Positions 1 through 8,062 of a stretch of DNA of 12,109 nucleotides are shown one piece after another. Every line of letters starts with the position of its first letter. The stretch's first letter is position 1. The notes beneath the pieces were generated by a model, which had not been told where the DNA came from, ran no database searches, and worked only from the letters and a program-made list of their open reading frames with translations. Origin of the DNA: JAJPJQ01 sp036522615 (GTDB lineage: Bacteria; Desulfobacterota; Binatia; UBA9968); NCBI GenBank assembly GCA_036522615.1, contig DATDFN010000327.1, forward strand, positions 1 to 12,109. The letters are read 5' to 3'. The position numbers and the translations under genes are program-made.

Positions 1-1574
1 TCGGCGTCTTTGCGGTTGACCCACCAGGTGAAGTTTAGAAGAAGCTTGTGAAAGATTCGCTCCAGAAAAACACGGTCGCCCTTGCCGCGGCGCTTTTTAT
101 CGACCTTATAAACCCGCCACGCGGCCCACGCATGAACGGGAGGATTCACGTCGCCGAAGGCCCATTCGTAAGCCGGAATCTGGCCGTTGGGGTGCATGTA
201 CCACTCGCGCAGCATCAGCAGCAGCTGCTCTTTGGCAAAATCGGGATCGACCAGCGCGAGTGGAATACAATGAAAGGCCAGGTCCCATGCCGCGTACCAC
301 GGGTACTCCCACTTGTCCGGCATCGAGATGACATCGGCGTTGTACAGATGCGGCCATTCATGGTTGCGCCCGTTGCGGCGATCCGCCGGCGGGGCGGGAT
401 GGCGCGAGTCGCCCTCGAGCCAGTCTTTGACGACGAAATGGTAGAACTGCTTCGACCAGAGCATACCGCCCAACGACTGGCGCATGATTTTTTTCGCGTC
501 GTCGGTTGCGTTCGCGGGACTGACGGCGGCGTAGAACTCGTCGGCTTCCTTTTTTCGCTCGGCGAAAATGCCGTCGAAATCGGCGAACGCCGATCCTGCG
601 TGCGACATCTGCTTATCCGTCAGCCTCAGCTTCACCACGGCGCTCCGGCCGGGAGCGACCTTGAATCGATAGTGGCCCGTGGCTTTAGTTCCCGATGCGC
701 TTGGATTCACCGCTGTTTTAACGCCCTGGATGACATATTCATGGAAAGCGTCTTTGACGTAGCCCGCCGAACCGGCGCCCCAGAGCCTTTGCCCGTTCGA
801 GTCGTTCTCCGTAAACAAAGTTTCCGGATTGCCTTCGCAGTAAAGCCAGCGCTTGCCGTAGTATTTTTGCTGCAATTCGATCGGGATGACGCCTTCGACC
901 GGCTCTCCGCGGCGGAGCTGCGGCTTGTCGTCGGCCGCGCCGCCCCACGACCAGGTATTGCGGAACCACACCGTCGGCAGCAGATGAAGCTCGGCCGTTT
1001 CCGGCCCGCGGTTGAACGCCTCGATGCGGATGAGCAGGTCGTCGGGCGCGCCCTTGGCGTACTCGACGAAGACATCGAAGTAGCGATTCTCCTCGAATAC
1101 GCCGGTGTCGATGAGCTCGCATTCGAGCGCGCTCCGGCCGCGTCGGCGGTTTTCTTCGACGAGCTGCGCATAGGGAAATTCCCTCTGCGGGTACTTATAG
1201 AGGTATTTCATGTAGGAGTGCGTCGGCGTGGAGTCGAGATAGAAATAATACTCCTTTACGTCTTCGCCGTGATTGCCCTCGCTGCCGGTGAGGCCGAAAA
1301 GGCGTTCTTTCAGAATAGGATCGCGCCCGTTCCATAGCGCGAGAGCGAAGCAGATGAGCTGGCGGCGATCGGATATCCCGGCAATGCCGTCTTCGCCCCA
1401 ACGATACGCACGGCTCCGCGCCTGGTCATGGGAGAAATAATCCCACGCGGTTCCATTCGGGCTGTAATCTTCGCGCACGGTGCCCCACTGGCGCTCTGAA
1501 AGATAGGGCCCCCAGCGCTTCCAGTTCGCTTTGCGCTCGCGGTCCTCCTGCAGTCTTAGCTCTTCTTTGTTCAC
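1..1574 (-). CDS. GH63/MGH1-like glucosidase, C-terminus cut by the window edge
   Basis: This is a large (alpha/alpha)6-type glycoside hydrolase of the bacterial 'glucosidase' family related to GH63 and mannosylglycerate hydrolase; its substrate is probably an alpha-linked glucoside. The frame is open from a GTG start to the edge, giving 524 codons. Family members are usually about 850-900 residues, so roughly the last 40% lies outside the window. Visible hallmarks are WKRWGPYLSERQWGTVREDY at residues 18-37, a HDQARSRAYRWGEDG stretch after it, GSEGNHGEDVKEYYFYLD near residue 100, and EYPWYAAWDLAFH ending near residue 435. By analogy with GH63 enzymes, D431 in the last motif is the likely acid catalyst. 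The GTG start is chosen because AGAGGGG lies 7 nt upstream and the reading frame matches the family from the first residues. There is no signal peptide, so it is probably cytoplasmic. It follows the debranching enzyme by 12 nt and is the last visible gene of a six-gene operon. Confidence 0.9.
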   Translation of the reverse strand, partial: MNKEELRLQEDRERKANWKRWGPYLSERQWGTVREDYSPNGTAWDYFSHDQARSRAYRWGEDGIAGISDRRQLICFALALWNGRDPILKERLFGLTGSEGNHGEDVKEYYFYLDSTPTHSYMKYLYKYPQREFPYAQLVEENRRRGRSALECELIDTGVFEENRYFDVFVEYAKGAPDDLLIRIEAFNRGPETAELHLLPTVWFRNTWSWGGAADDKPQLRRGEPVEGVIPIELQQKYYGKRWLYCEGNPETLFTENDSNGQRLWGAGSAGYVKDAFHEYVIQGVKTAVNPSASGTKATGHYRFKVAPGRSAVVKLRLTDKQMSHAGSAFADFDGIFAERKKEADEFYAAVSPANATDDAKKIMRQSLGGMLWSKQFYHFVVKDWLEGDSRHPAPPADRRNGRNHEWPHLYNADVISMPDKWEYPWYAAWDLAFHCIPLALVDPDFAKEQLLLMLREWYMHPNGQIPAYEWAFGDVNPPVHAWAAWRVYKVDKKRRGKGDRVFLERIFHKLLLNFTWWVNRKDA

Positions 1575-1581
1575 GAGTTAT

Positions 1582-1588
1582 CCCCTCT
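1582..1588 (-). promoter_or_regulatory. Ribosome binding site for the GTG-started glucosidase
   Basis: AGAGGGG on the minus strand sits 7 nt upstream of the GTG at 1574 and overlaps the TAG stop of the preceding debranching enzyme (1587-1589). It supports the non-ATG start and suggests translational coupling of the two glycoside hydrolases. Confidence 0.65.
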
Positions 1589-3572
1589 ACTTAGACGCAG
1601 CTCTCAAGCGGGAGGATGCAGAAATTCTATTGGTTTCAGCGGCCAAGACGACCCGGTCCAAGCGAAGCGTCTCGCCCAACGACCACGCCTGAAACGGGCA
1701 TCCATGCGGGACGTGAGGCGGTTCGGCATCAGCGATCTCGGAGACATGACCCAAGCCGGCTTCGTTTAGATGATCGAAGATCGGCTGAAGGAATTTTCCC
1801 CTGGCCTCCTGCTTCGCCTCCGTCGCTTCCCCGTGTATCCGGAGCCAAGCTTCGACGAAGGGGCCTATTAGCCAAGGCCAGACGGTCCCTTGGTGATAAG
1901 CGGCGTCGCGTTCGCGCACGCCGCCTTGGTAATGTGGCGTGTATCCGGGCTCGCCCGCAGCAAGGGAACGTAGGCCAAGCGGGGTCCAGAGCCGAGACTC
2001 GACGGCGGCTACGACATTATTGGCTCGATCTCCATCGATGAGAGCGATTGGTAAACCGCCGACAGCGAAGATCTGATTGGGGCGGAGCGACGCATCGACA
2101 GTGCCGGCCTTGTGATCGCAATCGATGACATCGTACAGATAGCCGCCCCGTTCATTCCAAAAACGCGCCGCAAAAGACTCACGGCCTTTTTCGAATGCCG
2201 ATTTCCACCTCTCAGAAAGTCTGCTGCCGATCCATAACGCGTTCAGCCACAGCGCCTCGACTTCCACCGGCTTGCCAATGCGCGGCGTAACCACCCAATC
2301 GCCGACTTTCGCGTCCATCCAGGTGAGTTGCACGCCGGGAACTCCGGCGGCGAGGAGCCCGTCATTATCCATGTGGATGTTGTAGCGCGTTCCCTTCGCA
2401 TACCCGTCGAGAATCGCTTGAACGGCGTCGGTCAGGGACTTTTCGTCACGTTTTGCGAGTCGCCTGCCGCGCGATCTCACGGCTTCCAAGAATTCATAGA
2501 CGGCAACGACGTACCACAGCGATGCGTCCACCGAATTGTATTCCGGCATATCGCCCTGGTCCGGAAATCGGTTCGGCAACATGCCTGCGGAGACGACTTT
2601 CGACCACTGAAGAAGAATGTCGCCCGCGTCATCCAGCCTTTCCGTCGCGATGCAGAGTCCGCGAAGCGCGATAAAAGTGTCGCGGCCCCAATCCGTGAAC
2701 CATGGATAGCCGGCGACGATGGTCTTTCCTTCGCCGCGCCGGACCAGATAAGAGTCGGCTGCGCGCTCGAGCGGGGATAAAAAAGTTTTGCGGCGACGGA
2801 GCTCCGCAGCACGAATCCCGGTAAATACCGCGTCGGCGGGATGTTTTTCGGAAAGTAAGTCGTTTGCGAGTCCGGCAGCGGCGAAAATGATTCGCGCCTC
2901 GCCTTTAACGAGATTCCAGTAAAACAGGCCGGGAGCAGCGAGGTCTTCGCTCGCGTCGAGGCCTCGCGACCGCTCCTGCTCGTAGAGATAATTCCGATAC
3001 CAGTCGGGTTGATGGCGATATTCTCCGTTGTGCAATGCAACGATGCCGGGAATTCCCTCGTAGGGATGCCAGAGGACGCGGTCGCCTTTCATCTCAGGTT
3101 CGAAGCGGAACGAAGCGTTTTCGTGATGCATGGAATGATAATCGCGGCCGGAAAAAAACGGTCGGATGGAGAGATTCGCTATTTTCCCCGGACCCAGCAT
3201 GCGCCACGAAAGCGCGACGGCGGCGGCGCCGTTCGGGACGAAAAGCTCGAACTGGATCTTGGTTCCGTCGCTCAATCCATATATCCATTGCGGCCAGGGA
3301 TCGGCTTTGAACGATTCGATTCTTTGTGCGCCGTCGGGATGAACGACATTAGGGTTGTACATTTGAGAGGAAAGCGGAAAAATCCCCGCTTCAGTCTCGA
3401 CCGACGCGTCGAAGCCGTTGACAAGCACCACGCGGCCGGCCGGCGGTTTGGTCGCGGCGAGGAGAAGAGCATGATAGCGGCGCGTCCGGATTCCGGACAC
3501 GGTCCCGGAGGCGAAGCCGCCGAGTCCGTCGGTTTCGAGCCACTCGTCGCATTTCATTTTCTCAAAATCCAT
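1587..3572 (-). CDS. Amylo-alpha-1,6-glucosidase / glycogen debranching enzyme
   Basis: This 661-residue protein has the archaeal/bacterial glycogen-debranching architecture. An N-terminal GDE_N beta-rich domain covers about residues 8-230 (EWLETDGLGGFASGTVSG, then TRRYHALLLAA). A C-terminal (alpha/alpha)6 amylo-alpha-1,6-glucosidase domain covers about 265-640. Conserved blocks include GYPWFTDWGRDTFIAL (288-303), NSVDASLWY (346-354), TWMDAKVGDW (417-426), KPVEVEALW (434-442), YHQGTVWPW (559-567) and SEIADAEPPH (611-620). D420 and E612 are the likely catalytic pair by analogy with eukaryotic debranching enzymes; that assignment is inferred. It would hydrolyse alpha-1,6 branch glucose from glycogen-like or other glucans. 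There is no signal peptide, so it should be cytoplasmic. AGGAG about 7 nt upstream supports the ATG at 3572; Met6 is a weaker alternative. It starts 19 nt after the VOC gene and precedes a second glycoside hydrolase by 12 nt. Length is normal and nothing appears broken. Confidence 0.95.
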   Translation of the reverse strand: MDFEKMKCDEWLETDGLGGFASGTVSGIRTRRYHALLLAATKPPAGRVVLVNGFDASVETEAGIFPLSSQMYNPNVVHPDGAQRIESFKADPWPQWIYGLSDGTKIQFELFVPNGAAAVALSWRMLGPGKIANLSIRPFFSGRDYHSMHHENASFRFEPEMKGDRVLWHPYEGIPGIVALHNGEYRHQPDWYRNYLYEQERSRGLDASEDLAAPGLFYWNLVKGEARIIFAAAGLANDLLSEKHPADAVFTGIRAAELRRRKTFLSPLERAADSYLVRRGEGKTIVAGYPWFTDWGRDTFIALRGLCIATERLDDAGDILLQWSKVVSAGMLPNRFPDQGDMPEYNSVDASLWYVVAVYEFLEAVRSRGRRLAKRDEKSLTDAVQAILDGYAKGTRYNIHMDNDGLLAAGVPGVQLTWMDAKVGDWVVTPRIGKPVEVEALWLNALWIGSRLSERWKSAFEKGRESFAARFWNERGGYLYDVIDCDHKAGTVDASLRPNQIFAVGGLPIALIDGDRANNVVAAVESRLWTPLGLRSLAAGEPGYTPHYQGGVRERDAAYHQGTVWPWLIGPFVEAWLRIHGEATEAKQEARGKFLQPIFDHLNEAGLGHVSEIADAEPPHVPHGCPFQAWSLGETLRLDRVVLAAETNRISASSRLRAASK

Positions 3573-3591
3573 ATGGAGCTCCTGTGCGCGG

Positions 3592-4629
3592 CTACTTTTC
3601 TATAAACTCGACCGCGTGGAGGTCGGGGTCGCGAGCGAGGAGTCCTTTCGAATAACCGAACGACGGAGTCGATAAGGTGATCGCGCCCGGCGAGATTAAC
3701 CTTGCACGCGCCGTTTTAAGCTTCTTAAAAGCCCCGTCGGCACTATCCGTCGCGAGCCGCGTCTTCCAGTGCCATAAATCGTTGGCCTTGGAGTCCGCGG
3801 GTGCCGGCCGACCGTCTCTCGGCGTCAAATAATCGAGAAATTCCACACCGGGACCGGCGCTCGCCCGAAGTCCGCTGATGCGAACTCGTGCACCGAACAC
3901 GTTGTTGAGATGCTCCTGCTCGGTGCCGTAATTTTCGCTTTCGCCGGCAAGCCGCATGCCTAGGACATCGCGGTAGAATTTCAAACTACGCTCGGTGTCG
4001 GACACGACGATCGCTGTGTGATCGATGCCCAAAAAAATGCGCTCGTTGTTTTGCTGCCACTTGGGATCGCCCTTCCCCGGAGGAAAGTAGATAATTTCCA
4101 GGTTGTGTCCGTCGGGATCCCGAAAATAAAAAGCGCGTATGCCGGCGGCAGCCTGATTCCAATCGGGAATGCGCTGCGGACCCGTCGAAGCGTGCTGCAC
4201 CTTGTGCATGCGAAGTTGCCGGTACGCTTTGTCCATATCGCTTACCGCGATTGCGATATGCTGGAACCAGTGGTCGTTGCTGCGCGAATCCACGGGAATC
4301 GGCCTTCCTTTGGGCGCGAGGTATTCCGTGAGCGCGATCGACTCGTCGCCGAGACGCATGCGCACGATGCGCATGCGCACGCCGAAGACTCCGACGAGCT
4401 GTTCGTATTCGGCGCCGGCCACTTCGGTGTCGGAGAGCTTCTCGAAGTTGAGCACCTTCGAAAAGAATTCCACCGATCGATCGACATCGGAAACGGTGAT
4501 ACCAATACTATCAACGGATTTGACGAGCCCTTGGGCCCATACGGAGCCGCACACGCAAACAAGCATGGCCCCTATAATGATCGCGAGTGCAGTCTTCGCG
4601 TTTCGTCGTATAGCGAACTTCACGCTCAT
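3592..4629 (-). CDS. Exported VOC-family protein with two glyoxalase-like domains
   Basis: This 345-residue protein begins with a clear signal peptide: basic RRNAK, a hydrophobic core over residues 13-29, and a likely cleavage VWA|Q after residue 32. Two vicinal-oxygen-chelate (glyoxalase/bleomycin resistance/dioxygenase) domains follow, at about 38-183 and 199-344. The domains are an internal duplication: YLAPKGRPIPVDSRSND (103-119) matches YLTPRDGRPAPADSKAND (268-285). FYFRDPDGHNLEIIYF (167-182) is the canonical VOC end strand. Candidate metal ligands are E102, H124 and E178 in domain 1, and H204, E263 and E341 in domain 2. The partner histidine positions are S41 and K289. The family includes lyases, dioxygenases and binding proteins, so the reaction is unknown; export points to an extracytoplasmic role. 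GGAGG lies about 4 nt before the ATG. It follows the GMC gene by 9 nt and precedes the debranching enzyme by 19 nt. Confidence 0.9.
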   Translation of the reverse strand: MSVKFAIRRNAKTALAIIIGAMLVCVCGSVWAQGLVKSVDSIGITVSDVDRSVEFFSKVLNFEKLSDTEVAGAEYEQLVGVFGVRMRIVRMRLGDESIALTEYLAPKGRPIPVDSRSNDHWFQHIAIAVSDMDKAYRQLRMHKVQHASTGPQRIPDWNQAAAGIRAFYFRDPDGHNLEIIYFPPGKGDPKWQQNNERIFLGIDHTAIVVSDTERSLKFYRDVLGMRLAGESENYGTEQEHLNNVFGARVRISGLRASAGPGVEFLDYLTPRDGRPAPADSKANDLWHWKTRLATDSADGAFKKLKTARARLISPGAITLSTPSFGYSKGLLARDPDLHAVEFIEK

Positions 4630-4638
4630 CGCCTCCGG

Positions 4639-6210
4639 TTAGTTCATCCTTCCGATCAGATGGTCGCCGACACGCAGCGCGTTGGCCATAATCGTCAACG
4701 CCGGATTCACTGCGCCGCTAGAGACGAAGAAACTGCCGTCGACAACGTAGAGATTGTCGATATCGTGTGCTCTGCAATCCGCATTCAAGGCGCTCGTCTT
4801 CGGGTCGTTGCCGAAGCGAATGGTGCCGACCTGATGCGCGACGCCGGCTAAAGGTATTTTCTGGCCTACGTAAAGGCTTCGAGCGAAGAGACCCTCATGG
4901 CACTCGCTGCCATGGATCGAGCAATGGGTTTGCCGCTTCATCAGCTCCTTGAGCTTGGCGATCAAACGCCGGTGGCCTTCGCCATTGTTCGGCATGTAAC
5001 TCAGAACGATTCCGCCGCTCTCGTCGAGCGTGACACGATTATTCGGATCGGGAAGATCTTCCGACGTGAGCCAGAAATCCAACGAATGCTTCGCCATGAG
5101 ATCGAGCGTCCAGCCCGGCGTCAAGGCCGGTGCCCCGCCTTTTAACGTTTCGCCGTCGAGCTTGCCGACAAAAGAGATGTGACCCATCGGATACGGCCAG
5201 TCTTCGCTCCCGGAATAGAAATCGTTGACCGAGAGAGTCTTTTGAAAGATCGTCGGATTCGGGCATTTCGAGAGGGCCATGAGGACCGAATTGATGTGGC
5301 CCATATAATGGCGGCCGACGACGCCGGACCTGTTGGCGATTCCATTTGGGTGTCTGTCGTTCGCCGAGCGCAGCAGTAGCGCGGCCGAGTTGATCGCGCC
5401 GCAGGAAGCGACGACGAAGTCAGCCGAATATTCCTCACGCGAGCCGTTTTGCCCGACGATCACTTTGCTGACCTCGCGCCCCGACGCGCTCGTTTCGAGC
5501 CGCTCGACGAAAGCGTTCGTCTTCAAAGTCACGTTCGGGAATTTGAGCGCAGGATCGACGGCGCAGGCCTGCGCGTCGGACTTGGCGCCGACCAGACAAG
5601 GGAAGCCGTCGCAGGTTTCACAGCGGATACAGGCGCTGGCGTGACGGTCCCTTTCGTTCAGCATCACGCCGAGCGGCGTATGAAACGGCCTGAGCCCGAG
5701 CCGCGCGAAGTCTTCGGACAGGTGTTGAATGCGCGTCTCATGGCTGATCGCGGGATGCGGATATGGCCCGCTCGCCGGCGGCTCGGTCGGATCTTCGCCG
5801 CGCTGGCCGTGCACATGATACAGCCGCTCAGCCGCGCTGTAGTAAGGCTCCAGATCGTCATACGCGATCGGCCAAGCCGGCGAAATTCCGCTATGGTGTT
5901 TGATCTCGCCGAAATCCTGCTTCCGCAACCGAAACAGCGCAGCGCCGTAAAACTTCGTATTGCCGCCCACATAATAATTCGTGTGTGGGTGCAGCTCGCC
6001 GCCGTCCTTGTCGTGCCAGGTTTCTTTCGTCTGGTATTTGCCTTCAAGATTGACGGCGCGAGGGCTCCAGTTGTCCTTCTCGCGCGGCACGTAATCGCCG
6101 CGTTCCAGTAGTAGAATCTTTTTGCCGGTCGGCGCCAGCTTGTGCGTCAGCGTTCCGCCTCCCGCTCCGCTTCCGATAATGATGACGTCATAATGATTAT
6201 CCATAGCCAT
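4639..6210 (-). CDS. GMC-family FAD-dependent oxidoreductase
   Basis: This 523-residue flavoprotein belongs to the glucose-methanol-choline family and probably oxidises an alcohol or sugar hydroxyl. The N-terminal dinucleotide fold is YDVIIIGSGAGGG (7-19), with the ribose-binding acid E36 at the end of strand 2. VGGNTKFYGAALFRLR (81-96) is the flavin-contacting segment. The C-terminus carries the expected catalytic His in AHQVGTIRFG (H459) and Asn in GAVNPALTI (N502), plus NLYVVDGS (486-493). A cysteine-rich motif, CIRCETCDGFPC, places C194, C197, C200 and C205, with C216 downstream. This occurs in a bacterial subgroup of GMC enzymes; whether it binds a cofactor is unknown. There is no signal peptide. 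AAGGAG lies 7 nt upstream of the first ATG; Met3 is a possible alternative. It sits 14 nt after NDH-2 and 9 nt before the VOC gene. The substrate cannot be read from sequence; neighbouring sugar genes make a sugar plausible. Confidence 0.93.
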   Translation of the reverse strand: MAMDNHYDVIIIGSGAGGGTLTHKLAPTGKKILLLERGDYVPREKDNWSPRAVNLEGKYQTKETWHDKDGGELHPHTNYYVGGNTKFYGAALFRLRKQDFGEIKHHSGISPAWPIAYDDLEPYYSAAERLYHVHGQRGEDPTEPPASGPYPHPAISHETRIQHLSEDFARLGLRPFHTPLGVMLNERDRHASACIRCETCDGFPCLVGAKSDAQACAVDPALKFPNVTLKTNAFVERLETSASGREVSKVIVGQNGSREEYSADFVVASCGAINSAALLLRSANDRHPNGIANRSGVVGRHYMGHINSVLMALSKCPNPTIFQKTLSVNDFYSGSEDWPYPMGHISFVGKLDGETLKGGAPALTPGWTLDLMAKHSLDFWLTSEDLPDPNNRVTLDESGGIVLSYMPNNGEGHRRLIAKLKELMKRQTHCSIHGSECHEGLFARSLYVGQKIPLAGVAHQVGTIRFGNDPKTSALNADCRAHDIDNLYVVDGSFFVSSGAVNPALTIMANALRVGDHLIGRMN

Positions 6211-6224
6211 GACCCTACTCCTTC

Positions 6225-7523
6225 TTACGCGGCCGACTTTTGTTCAATCGCCTGACGAACGGGCTTCGAGTCCGTTCTGAGATGCACCAGGTCTTTCGAG
6301 AATAAAAGATCGAGCGACCACCCCAGGGCGACGCGGAGTTTCTTCTCAAGTCGCGGGAGTTTACTTAAATATATGGTTCGCCAGAGCCACCAGGCGATGA
6401 AGCCGGAGAAGTTAACACCGAGAATATTTGCGACTCCCGTGCGCTTTCCGATGGCGGCGAGCTGGCCGATTGTCGAGAAAACGAAAGCTTGTTTACGTCC
6501 GCCGTCCATCGCGGCTAGCAAGTTACGCGCGAGCACTTTGCCCTGTCTGAGCGCATGCTGCGCCGTCGGCGGATAGAGCTGGCCGGATCGAGGATCGCGC
6601 ATCGCGGCGGCGTCACCTAGCGCCCAGACGCCGGGATACGCGCCCACTTCCATAGTAGGCTCGACCAAGATTTTGCTTCGATCTTTGGCGCATGGCAGCT
6701 TGGCGATCAGAGGACTCGGCGCGGTGCCGGCCGTCCATATCAAGGTATCGGTCGGGATAAAGCTTCCGTCGCTGAGCGTTGCGCCGTCATCGGATAATGA
6801 CGCCACGGCGGTTTTGAGACGGATTTCGATGCCGCGCTCGACGAGCTTCCGCTGCGCATAGATGCCGAGCTTCGGGCCGAGCTCGGGAAGAATGTGCGGG
6901 CCGGCCTCGACGAGAACGATACGAATCATTTCTTCTCGAAGATTGGGATAGAACCGAACCGCTTCACGCAGAAAATCGTTGATGGCCGAGACCGTCTCGA
7001 CGCCGGCAAAGCCGCCGCCGGCGACGACAAACGTGAGCAGCTTCCCTCGCGACGCCGAACAGCATTCGAAATCGGCCTCCTCAAGGTGGTCGATTAATCG
7101 GCTGCGCAGCGCGACCGCATCGTTAAGCGATTTCATCGAGAGGCTTTTTTCTTCGACACCCGGGAGATTAAAATAATTTGGTACCGAGCCGAGCGCGATC
7201 ACCAGATGATCGTAGCCGAGCTCGTGGCGATGTGCGCCGTCGGCATGCGAGACAACGACGACTTTTGCGGCAAGGTCGATCGATTCGACATTCGCCGCAA
7301 CGAATCGGACCCGGTTAAGCAGCTTTCGGAGCGGATTCACGATATCGGCGGCGTCGAGATCGCTCGCCGCGACTTCATGGAGCATCGGCGTGAAGAGAAA
7401 AAAGTTTTCGCGGTTGACGACTGTAACCTCTATGTCGTCACGGCGCCCGAGCCCTTTTTGAAGCTCGAGCGCCGTATAGAGCCCACCGAACCCGCCGCCA
7501 AGTATGAGAATGCGATGTTGCAT
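6225..7523 (-). CDS. ndh: Type II NADH:quinone oxidoreductase (NDH-2)
   Basis: This 432-residue FAD protein should oxidise NADH and reduce membrane quinone without pumping protons. The FAD-binding Rossmann motif is ILILGGGFGGLYTA (5-18). The NAD(P)H-binding Rossmann motif is VVAGGGFAGVET (166-177), with the family's conserved Glu at 176. ALGDAAAM (301-308) is the second FAD-contact motif. PPTAQHALRQG (318-328) matches the NDH-2 quinone-site segment (AQxAxQ-like). The C-terminal part (FIAWWLWRTIYL at 375-386 and the following amphipathic region) should attach the enzyme to the inner face of the cytoplasmic membrane. The ATG at 7523 has only a weak upstream GGA-type ribosome site, but the family match begins immediately after it. 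It starts 18 nt after the DM13 gene. Related pyridine nucleotide-disulphide oxidoreductases are an alternative, but the quinone motif and C-terminus favour NDH-2. Confidence 0.92.
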   Translation of the reverse strand: MQHRILILGGGFGGLYTALELQKGLGRRDDIEVTVVNRENFFLFTPMLHEVAASDLDAADIVNPLRKLLNRVRFVAANVESIDLAAKVVVVSHADGAHRHELGYDHLVIALGSVPNYFNLPGVEEKSLSMKSLNDAVALRSRLIDHLEEADFECCSASRGKLLTFVVAGGGFAGVETVSAINDFLREAVRFYPNLREEMIRIVLVEAGPHILPELGPKLGIYAQRKLVERGIEIRLKTAVASLSDDGATLSDGSFIPTDTLIWTAGTAPSPLIAKLPCAKDRSKILVEPTMEVGAYPGVWALGDAAAMRDPRSGQLYPPTAQHALRQGKVLARNLLAAMDGGRKQAFVFSTIGQLAAIGKRTGVANILGVNFSGFIAWWLWRTIYLSKLPRLEKKLRVALGWSLDLLFSKDLVHLRTDSKPVRQAIEQKSAA

Positions 7524-7541
7524 TGAAACGCTTGTCCGCGG

Positions 7542-8048
7542 TTAGCTCTTCTGCATTCCCAGCGACGCCGCGCCGAAGTTGACGCCGAAGCGGGCGCACC
7601 AGATGCTGACCGACTGGTATTTGCTGAGATCGACGTTCGCCGGAACGTCATAGTTCTGGTCGCCCATGTTGCCCTTCATCGAGCCGAGGTCGATAAAGCC
7701 GGCCTTTTTGACGGTATCGTTGTCGTTCGCCGCTTGAGCCGCGACGAGATAGACATGGACGTCCGGGCCGTTGGAAGTCTCGAAATTCGTGAGCCTCAAC
7801 ACCCGTTTGCCGTCGTTCAGCTGATACACCGCGGCGGTGCCCTTCGTCTCGTGGGCGAGGCCCTTGAAATCGCCTTTGGCAAGAACCGCCGGCTCGGTCG
7901 TTCTTGCCATTGCCGTCGAAGCGGATTCGGCCGTCGGCAGCGACTCGTTCACCGACTTGTTGACGAACAACAACTCGGGCCTGAATGCATACCAGCCGAC
8001 AACAACCGCTACGACGGCTCCGCCGATGATAAGATTGCGTTTGCTCAT
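7542..8048 (-). CDS. Membrane-anchored DM13-domain protein
   Basis: This 168-residue protein has an N-terminal membrane anchor or uncleaved signal (IIGGAVVAVVVGWYAF, 7-22), a low-complexity Ser/Thr/Ala linker (to about 52) and one DM13 domain (about 55-165). DM13 hallmarks visible are KGDFKGLAHETKGTAAVY (58-75), VLRLTNFETSNGPDVHVYL (83-101), and the terminal SIWCARFGVNFGAASL (148-163) with the conserved Cys151. DM13 domains have been proposed to act in electron transfer with this cysteine as the redox-active residue; that is a family prediction, not shown here. The domain should face the periplasm or exterior. The start is Met at 8048, backed by a strong AAGGAGGG 6 nt upstream. The reading frame stays open further upstream, to 8201, but that extension crosses a promoter and a terminator. 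It is the first gene of the six-gene operon and starts about 70 nt downstream of a putative ECF-type promoter. Confidence 0.9.
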   Translation of the reverse strand: MSKRNLIIGGAVVAVVVGWYAFRPELLFVNKSVNESLPTAESASTAMARTTEPAVLAKGDFKGLAHETKGTAAVYQLNDGKRVLRLTNFETSNGPDVHVYLVAAQAANDNDTVKKAGFIDLGSMKGNMGDQNYDVPANVDLSKYQSVSIWCARFGVNFGAASLGMQKS

Positions 8049-8054
8049 AGAGAA

Positions 8055-8062
8055 CCCTCCTT
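8055..8062 (-). promoter_or_regulatory. Strong Shine-Dalgarno sequence fixing the DM13 start
   Basis: AAGGAGGG on the minus strand lies 6 nt upstream of the ATG at 8048. It decides between this start and an upstream in-frame ATG at 8201, which has no ribosome site and lies inside the terminator hairpin. Confidence 0.8.

Noticed and set aside
48..1337. A 429-codon open frame on the plus strand
   Set aside because: It lies antisense to the glucosidase, has no recognisable domain and an arginine/alanine/valine-rich composition typical of the complement of a GC-rich gene. The minus-strand frame shows clear family motifs throughout.
4356..4380. Direct repeat of GCATGCGCAC with a 15-nt period
   Set aside because: It is inside the VOC coding frame and simply encodes a short VRMR repetition (residues 84-93 region). 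It is not a site I can support as regulatory.
4018..4851. A 277-codon plus-strand frame spanning the VOC/GMC junction
   Set aside because: It is antisense to two genes with unmistakable family motifs and shows no domain of its own.
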